64,000 nucleotides of DNA. Origin: Rachycentron canadum. Taxonomy: Eukaryota > Chordata > Actinopteri > Carangiformes > Rachycentridae. Positions 51,464 to 60,400 of the stretch are shown here, piece after piece. Positions within the stretch are counted from its first letter, which is position 1; the number at the start of each line of letters is the position of its first letter. The notes beneath the pieces were generated by a model. The model searched no databases. It was not told where the DNA came from and saw only the letters and a program-made list of their open reading frames with translations. Position numbers and translations under genes: made by a program. The stretch covers positions 3,001,682-3,065,681 of the forward strand of contig CM076660.1 of assembly GCA_038496675.1 (NCBI GenBank), in the 5' to 3' direction.

Positions 51464-54400
51464 TATATATAATATTTTTTTTTAATCATTAGCTAGTTAG
51501 TTTTTGCAGTAATTTTAAAGTAAAATAACCCAGCTGTTAGTACAACATAGTGTTGAGAGAGCTGCTTTTGAATGGGATTGACCGCTGTGATTGACTGCTA
51601 ATACTTCTACTGATAATGTGCGATAATGGATTCTTCCTCATCACACACTGGTGCTGTGCACACACCGGATGCACCACAGGCCTCTAATAAAGCTAAAGTG
51701 TGCTGCCATACTTGAATACACTTTTCACTCATCATGAAAATAGAGCCCGGTTTCTGCTTAGGAAGGTGTTTTGTAGGTCTTACTTCTAAAACCTGCACAG
51801 TGTGACACCTTGTGTAAAGCAGGAATCCCACTGGCAGGAGTCAGGAAAAAAGTCCTTTATGATCTGATAATGACCTGCAAGGTCTCTGCTGCGCTTTGAT
51901 GTTGGAGCTGTGATATCTCAGCATAGGCCACATTATTTTCTGCATTACGTGTTGACCACAGACTCTTTTAGCGTGTGAAAACATTTCTTGTCAATTCACA
52001 AACTGATTATTTTTAGACAGATGTCAGAGCTGTGGCACTTTTCATGACTGGCATAATCTCTGTGGTCTAACTTGTGAACCACAGCGCTGAAGCTGCTTTA
52101 GACCAAAAATCTATCACCAACAAAGGTAATAATGTCAGAGAGCACAAAAGGTTAACGTCCACTGGGTTTTCTTACAATAAGATTTGTCATAACCTGACAA
52201 CTTGGCCACGACAAAGGATATTTCAAATAATAAAGAAAACAACTGTTTGACGAAGCAGAGATCACTTCACCATCTGTCTGTAGACTCTTTTCCTCTAAAT
52301 CCATCCTGTTCTGGTCTGTCTGGGCTGTTGAGTGAAGCCAATGCTGATGTCTTAAACCTGCATTCTTTCTAAAAAGCCAGATTGTATTGAAGTCTATGGG
52401 AAAATGTCCCTACTTCTCCCTTGATTTATTACCTTAGTAAACATTTTCCTAACAAGTCTATGGTCTCAGTCTCTAGTTTCAAGCGTTCTTCAATCGTTCA
52501 ATCTTCGGTCGTGGCTACTGTACAGTATCAGGTCAGATCCACCCCTCACTTTGTTCCTCTGTTCTCTTCAAAGACACATAGTTAAACACAGTAGCTTGTC
52601 CAATACATATCAGCAGCCTAGACAGGAGCCGCTACACATGACCACAGTGCAAGCACAAGCATACGCTCGCTTTATATGAATTGTATTGTATTGTTTATCT
52701 GTGTAACTGTAGCTGAGCAGCCCCGAAGGCTTTGTCTCGTCTGAGTGATGTCTTCTCTGTCGTGTTGCAGGTGTCTGCCCTCATTCACAGGGTCCAGGAG
52801 TCAGAAACGCTGCTCAGCACACTACAACAAGCCTTCAGTGACGCTAAGAGGAACACCCAGGAACAGATGGTGAGCAGCGTATTCTTCTGTCTGCCTTGTG
52901 TTGCATGACAGCTGTGTTTATAGATCTAATTCCGTAGAGTCTAATATCAAACAGGATTTTGGTAGCGCTGGAAAAAAATTAGCTCTTCAAATAAGCATAT
53001 CAATTTTATTTTGACAACAGGCCCCCGCTCTGTTATCCCAGATGCAACTGAACTGCAGCTCATGAATATTGTGTGTTAGTGTTTCGGATTTGCTTCTATA
53101 CCTCTATGACAGTAACATCACTGCCCTCCCCCCAAACCACAAGTGTTTGCTGACATGATGGACCTCTTACCTACAGGAGCTGTTACTTTTTAAATCTGAT
53201 TTAAAATAACAGGAGCAACAACACCACAAATGACATCCTCCTTGAATCAACATGTCTCTGAAACATTTAAACAATTTAAATCCTAATCTTCAGAGAGGAG
53301 GATTTTTTTTGTAGGACTGCATTCATTTTAATTAGATGCACCTCATGAACTAACATGTGAGTGTATATGGATTATATAAATTGTTACTGATTTGCTTTTT
53401 TATTTGTCTACTCATGGATTGTTTGCCTAATTGTTTCAGATCTGGTTTAAATCTAAAATCAACAGTAATAGTCATTTTCTGGAAGTAAAGTGGGACTGTT
53501 ACATAATGTCACTGTTCCTCATTACCACAAATATTTGCTGACACGATGGAGCTCTTGGCTGCATTTTAAGTTAAATATGTTCAAAAGCTGCACATCGACC
53601 ACACCAGACACAAAACAAATGTACAAATTTGTACACTGCACATCACTGCAGTGCATCACTAAGTACTCACTTGTCCTGATGATTATTGCCCAAATTGAGA
53701 GGGCAAACATGCGAGACGCACATTCTCAGTAATGAATGTGCAGCCGTAACTTGTATCAGCACAAACTTGTCTGCCAAAGCGATGAGACACTCTGCTGCAT
53801 GTGGCTTTGATAAAAAAGAAGCATGAGTCTTAATACTGTCATGAGATGAGACATATTGCTGCACCTAGAGAAATATTAGCTCCACGGGGAGAAATGGATG
53901 GAGTGTGTCTCAAAAAGGAGACGCATGCTGGTGAGTCACACCTCACCATGTTTTGAAGTGGTGCTGGTTCCATGACAGGAGGTTAAAAAAGGGGAACATG
54001 CTGACACACGATGAGATGGAGTGATATTTATTTATTTATATTATTTATTCTTGTTTCAGGCGGTGCTTGTGAAGTCAAGGGAGCAGGTGGCAGATGAACT
54101 AAGCCGACTACAGAGAGACAACGAAAGCCTGCAGGGAAAACACAGGCTGCACGTCGAACTACAGCAACAAGAGGACTTCCAGATGCCCATTACTGTGCAA
54201 GTATGTGAAACCGAAATCACATCTTTCAACCTCAACTTTGGCATCAAGGAAGCTGGGAACTGAGCTCTTAAAACTTTCCTGCAACTAACTGAAATATGTC
54301 ACTAGTATCACTGTAAAGTACAAGAAGCAGGCATTGAAAGTTTGGTCAGCTTCATAACTTTGTTTACTTATTATTTGATCAGATCACCTCCAGATTTAAA

Positions 54401-57400
54401 AGAATTTTCAGTAAACGTCATTCTTGAAACGTTTGATAACTTTGTCATAAATTTTTTAAATGTTTTAATAATTTCATAATAATTGCGCCAAGCCCTTATC
54501 ATTAATTGGAGTGAATGATAAGTTGTGGTTTAATTGGGTAGTAATAGGAAGCAATAATAATACTGAAAGACAAGAAAAAGGATGATAAGATTAAAGTGCA
54601 ATAAAAGCAGGATTTCCAAATGTGTATCTGATCATGTGCCGTACATTCTCCTCTATGACACATAACCTCCTGTCACAAGTGAAACTGCATTAAGGAAAAT
54701 ATTTAATGATTGAAGTTAATGGGACAAGATAATCTCAGCTCAAACGCTGCTTTTGCAGTTTCTCACAGCATCTCACTGCTTGGGTGACTCGAACACAATG
54801 CATTGAAAGCTATAAAGAAATGTTGAAAAGAAGCATTGAAAAGTGGAACTTCAGTGATTATTTTGTCAAACGCACTGACCCTTAAGGTCAAACGCGGCCA
54901 TCCAAGCTCAAATTGCCTAAGTTTAATATGGGTTTATTTGAGGAGAGGCCTCTTGGTGCTGCGTGTTGCATTTGTCCCTAAACAGCCTGCTGCTCTGGGT
55001 CTGCTCTTCATTTGTAACCCATCACAGCATGAGCAGTGGTGTACCCATTCATGCCACATAGAGTGGGGAAACTGACACCAAATTATAGAGAAAATAATCC
55101 CTGCAGTGCAGCGATCAGAAACTAATTGCTTCAGTGGTAATGCCTTTGTGACTCCACCAGTTCATTTCCAGCGATTAATGGCACCAGAGCTCATTTTGAG
55201 CTGTCTGACGAGGTGACGGTCCTATGGTTTATTACAACTTTATGCCGTCTTCTCTGTTCAGGAGGTTTCCCTCCAACACACACACACTTTCCTCCCACGT
55301 ACTCTTACTCATAGCCTTTTGCTGAAGTGTGCTGCAGCAGGATAAAAAAGAGTGGGCCTGTGCTTTAGTGGAGGTGGAGTAGCAGTAATATTTTTAACTT
55401 GTTGCTGCACACGTAACACGTGAATCTGATGAAGGAAAACAGCTGCAGTGTGACCTCTCATTATTCATATTGTAGTGTGAATGCATATATTGTGGGGTTT
55501 GTACGTGGTGAAACAATTCACACTGAAATAATGTTACACTATATGCAAAGTAGTTACCAATACATCATTGAGGTCCAGAAGTGAAAATGGGAAAGTGGCC
55601 TCAGACTTTTGGACCTCATTGTATTTAATGTTATATTGGTAACTACTTTGCATATAGTGAAACATTACTTTAGTTTTAATTATTTCACCGCATACATATA
55701 GAAGTGTATATCATCAGCATACAGCCACACTTTCCAGCATTTTCACCAAATGCTTAAACAAAGAAAGTCACAGCTCTGCCTGTCAACTGCTTCCATATTC
55801 ATTTTCTTTTGCTTTGTTCTTTTTCTTACGTATATGACAATGATGATCCCCCACATTGATGCCTGTAATGCTGTTTGATTCTTCTTCAGGAGCTACAAGG
55901 CCTGGTGGTGCGGTTGCGCGAGGACATGGTGGCGTTACGGACGTCGGCCGATCACATGGAGGAGAAGCTGAAAGCTGAGATTCTGTTCCTGAAGGAGCAG
56001 ATCCAGGCTGAACAGTGTCTGAAGGAAAACCTGGAGGACACCCTGCAGCTGGAGATCGAGGGCTGTAAGGAGGAGATAGGTGAGACTCGGCTGTTCAGCT
56101 TAAAGACCATTGATCAGCTATATGTTAAATATCTAACCAATCATTATTAGTCAAAAAAAAAAAAAATTTTTTCAAAACTCTTTATCTTCTGTGGGAATGT
56201 ATCCATCATACATATATTCTTTTCTGAACATTTTTACATTTTCTTCTGTTTCTGCTTTTGTTTCTTCTCCATTGATCACTGTCATTCAGACATCTTGGAA
56301 GGTATGACAAACACATTGAACAAGCTCACATTAACTGCTTTTGTGTGTGTGTTCATGGCATAGCTGTCAGACTAATAACTGTAGTGATCCTACTATGTAG
56401 CACTTTCCCTCACAACTGTCTTTGAATGGCTAAAATGTGCATTAATAGATAATTCACCTGACTGTATGTTGTCCCACAGATTAGTCATAACATGTTTCAC
56501 TGTAAATTCAGAAAGTATATTAAGGATGTCTGTGAGGTTTCTCTGTTGTCCAAGTCATGGTTAACTAAGAAGGCTTGAATTGAGGGCAGCTGGATTTGGT
56601 TGTGGACTAGTGGATCATGAGCCTGGAGGGATAGCTCAGGGCTTGTGTCCTTTTCTAACCACAGTAGTTGATCTTGTGCACTGAATCTGGCACACAAACT
56701 CCCTTTCTACACCAGCAATCGTTACATACACACCACATTAATTATCCAAACTGTAAGACAAAGACATCAAGCGATAGCATGCCATTCATACAGCAATCCA
56801 TAACAGAGTAACTGAACCTATACACAAGATACTTCTGCATCACTGCTACTTAATATTACCCACATGCCCACATATAATATCCTTCTCAATTGTTTGCAGT
56901 TGTTGTAGCTGGTTGTCAGAGACGGTAATCCAGGCAGCGACCAAGTATCAACCCACTGATTGGGTGGTACAACCTGTCAATCACACAGTAGCCACGCCCC
57001 CAATTCATCCCTTGCTTTATGGTCTATTTTCCTCTAAATGGACCATCATTTAAAAAAATGAACATCATGCTGTATTGAAGACTTGAAACTAGAGACTGAG
57101 ACCATAAACTCTTTAGGAAAACGTTTACTGAGCTAATAAATCAAGTTGCCCCCTGATGGTCATTGGATACAATGCAGGTTTAATGCATTGGCTTCATTTT
57201 ACATTCACTTCTATATACAGTATATGACAAGGACAGAGAGCTGTTAGAGTGGTTGGATGTGTGACAGGTTGACTTTAGTGTAGACAGGAGCTTTCCACAG
57301 AGACCTTTGAGATGGTTGTGTCTGTTATTATTATTTTATATTATATATTTATAGGCTGTTGCTGTGTTTTGTCCAGATATTCTTGCCTCGGAGTGTTACA

Positions 57401-60400
57401 CCAAGGCTTGTTGCTTCTGTGCTCATTAAATTGTGACTAGTGGAGAGATCCAGGTATTTAACCTCTGTCGGTTGTTGTTAAGGCCATTGATGTTACTCGG
57501 TTTGTCGGTGCTGCTGAAAAGATGGAGTTCAACGATGGAGTTGTGGGAGTCAGATGAGACCAAGTGTGAATGGATGTTAAAGGGATGAAAGAACAGCATC
57601 ATAGGTGGAGGATAAGTGTTGTGTTGACTCTTGTATGAGAAGTGAAACGTCTACAACCAAATCCAGATGCCCTCAAGTCAACAATTCAGTTCAACTTCTC
57701 TCGGATAGAATTTATCTTTCTGTTTGGTAGAGAATTAAGACATCTCAAAATATGTGCAGTTTTAATGTCTAACAGACATCTAAACCACATAGATTTAATT
57801 TCTAACAGACAGGTAAAGCACATGGATTCTACTGTGGTGAAATGGTGTGAAATGTGCTCTGTGACATTCATTAACCCGTAACTCGTATACTCATTTACCT
57901 CTGAAATAAAAACCATAAATTGGAAATAATAGCAAATATTAACTTAAAACATCAGCTTTTGTTTGTCCACTCCCTGTGTCATGAGTACATGTTACTTACG
58001 CCAGTTGTTTCATGTACTTCACTGTACTTCAGTGTTTTTTTTTTTTTGTTTATCTGTAGTGTCACAAATCAGGGCCTCGTTGGCCGTGGATCTTAACAAA
58101 TCTGGGTACTTTACTAACATCAGAGCCCGTCCCTATAAGCAGCTTAGTAAAATTGTGTATTTGTGTGAATTGGTGCATTTTGCACAGAGACTAAATGTTT
58201 TTTACTAAAGGACAAAACTTACTTGTCCAACTTGTGTCTGTTTTTGGTTAATAGTTGTGTCTGGTGTAACATTAACATGATATTTAAACTACGGCTGCAA
58301 CTAATGATTATTATCTATTAATCTAATTATATTTAAAATGTATTTTATTGTTGATTGTTTGTTTATGAAATATTCCCAAAGATTTGTGAAAATGCCAAAC
58401 TCAAGGTCTCAAACAGCCCCAAACCCAAACTTGAATATTTAATCTAAAGTAAAATAAAACAGAAAAAATATTTTTGTCTTAAACAACTACAGCGTTTCTT
58501 ACATACAACAATTTCCTACAGTCGACTCATCTGTGAATCAACATTGAGCTGTGTTAGAGCTCTGTTTATGGAACCACGTGAATTTACAATGAAAACTGTA
58601 CAATGTTTGGGTGACTCTGCTTGGTACCAGCTCTCTTGTCTGATGTTGGAGTGCTTCATAGTTGCTAGAGTTGTTCGTCTTCTGGTTCAGCACTGGTTTG
58701 AAATCTGTGAGTCTATTAGTTTTTAGGGTTTGTCGTTTAGTCCTCTCACGGTCTGTTTCACACAAACCACACACTCGCGGCATCTTCAAAAGCAGCTTCG
58801 CCTTCACTGAAGGTGCAGCTTTGTTGCATTATTCATAAATTGTCAAATCATTTTTAAGGTATCACATTATCATTCCAGAGGGAATTTGCGGGCTTTGAGA
58901 TTCAGATGAGCACTGTATGATCCTCTAATGATGTCTCCTTCCCACAGCTTCTTTCTCCAGTTTGAAGACGGAGCTGGAGCGAATAAAAGCTGAGAAGGAA
59001 CAGGTACTTACTTTTTGATGTCATTCAGTGTTAAAACCTCAGTGAGGCAAGAAGATTCAGTTAAAGTGCCGCTAAACATGTTTAAAATTATACTGTACAT
59101 ATGTAGCCAATTTTTGAGCTTTCAGCGACGTCTCCTCCTCTTAAAGACCTGCGAGTACATCACATGATCATGGGAGGTATACAAGTCTCCTCTTATATCA
59201 CGTTTTTTGCCCCTTATCCTTGTTTTTATAGTTAGTGAACTGTTCTTCTCATTGCAATAAATCAACAGAATTATCACCTGACTCAATAGTTCCTATATGT
59301 TCCTCTGAGCTTTTTACCCCTGTTTTGGTTTTATGGCTTTAATATTTAGGTTCACTGTCAGTTCTTTGGTGAACTTTGTTCCCAGCAGCAGCTGTTTTCA
59401 CCAAAAAGCTTTGACAAACCACTGTACACAACCTGCAGCTGGCTGACTGCGTCCAAAATCACTCCCTCATTCACTCATTCACTGTTTTCTGTATAACGCA
59501 CACTTCCTCTCTAGTTAGATTTCAGACACCTTCCAATCATCAATATTTTCGTCATTGCTCACAGGTGTAGTGTTACACCACTGTAATGGTCACGTTCGTA
59601 ACGTGACTTGTTAGTTTGTGGGATTGTTTGTAGAAAGCACTGTACCTGCTGTGGACACGTGTGTGTGGAGCAGTGACTTCACAAAACACAACTCAGAACA
59701 AATGTGTAAAAAAGGCAACTGTTTGCTGACACATTTACCATCACAGCGTTATATTTAATCAGAAGTTGTGTTATTTTATTATTCTTCTGCCCCCAAACGG
59801 CCAAAAAGCCCCAGTTAAATTATCTTTAAATCTGATCATCTGTCATTTTTGATCCTACCACTGGCGGCTCAGGAAAGAGTTTAAATCATGCGCATGTAGA
59901 CTTCAAAACCACTGAAGCACCTGATCCTACAAACCAGATCACCTCTAATTGCAACAACACTTCTCCCAGTTGTGAACTCTTGTACATTTTTTGTGTACTG
60001 ATATGTGTTACCTTGTTTATGCAGCTGGAGAGCAGCCTAGCAGAGAAGACTGAGACACTGGAGAACATCCAGGGCCTGAGGATCAGGCTGGAGCAGCAGC
60101 TCAAAGAGCTCGCCACCGCGAAGGTCAGCGTTTGACACAGCATCACGATGCATTGACCTGGGCTACGCCAAACTCTACCCACAATGCTACTTTCTTTAAT
60201 GCGGCCAATTACATTCTCTGTCAGGATCTACCATCGTATTCAACAGCAGCTAATGTTTCAACACAACCTTAATATCACTGTCTGTCACATCAACAGATTA
60301 TAGAAAATGTTTTGATTAATGTTGTGGGAGTGTGGCATGTGTAGTATTTGCTTATTTAAGATGAAAAGATGACATCGTGCATGAGGTTCTTTCCAGGCAA

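Larger units (their letters stand above)
48398..52770 (+). other. rabep1 intron 11 (contains assembly gap)
   Basis: This 4.4 kb intron carries a diverged dispersed repeat (49731-49990), a run of N (51022-51401), a GATA microsatellite against the gap (51402-51472) and a reverse R1 repeat copy (52370-52560). No missing exon is implied, because exons 11 and 12 join in phase with continuous family sequence. Confidence 0.65.
56080..58947 (+). other. rabep1 intron 14
   Basis: This 2.9 kb intron holds the candidate microexon (56290-56301), a plus-oriented R1 repeat copy (56935-57200) and a diverged dispersed repeat (58288-58500). Confidence 0.6.

Noticed and set aside
51007..51489. 160-residue open frame spanning the gap
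   Set aside because: It consists of N bases and a GATA/TA repeat translation.
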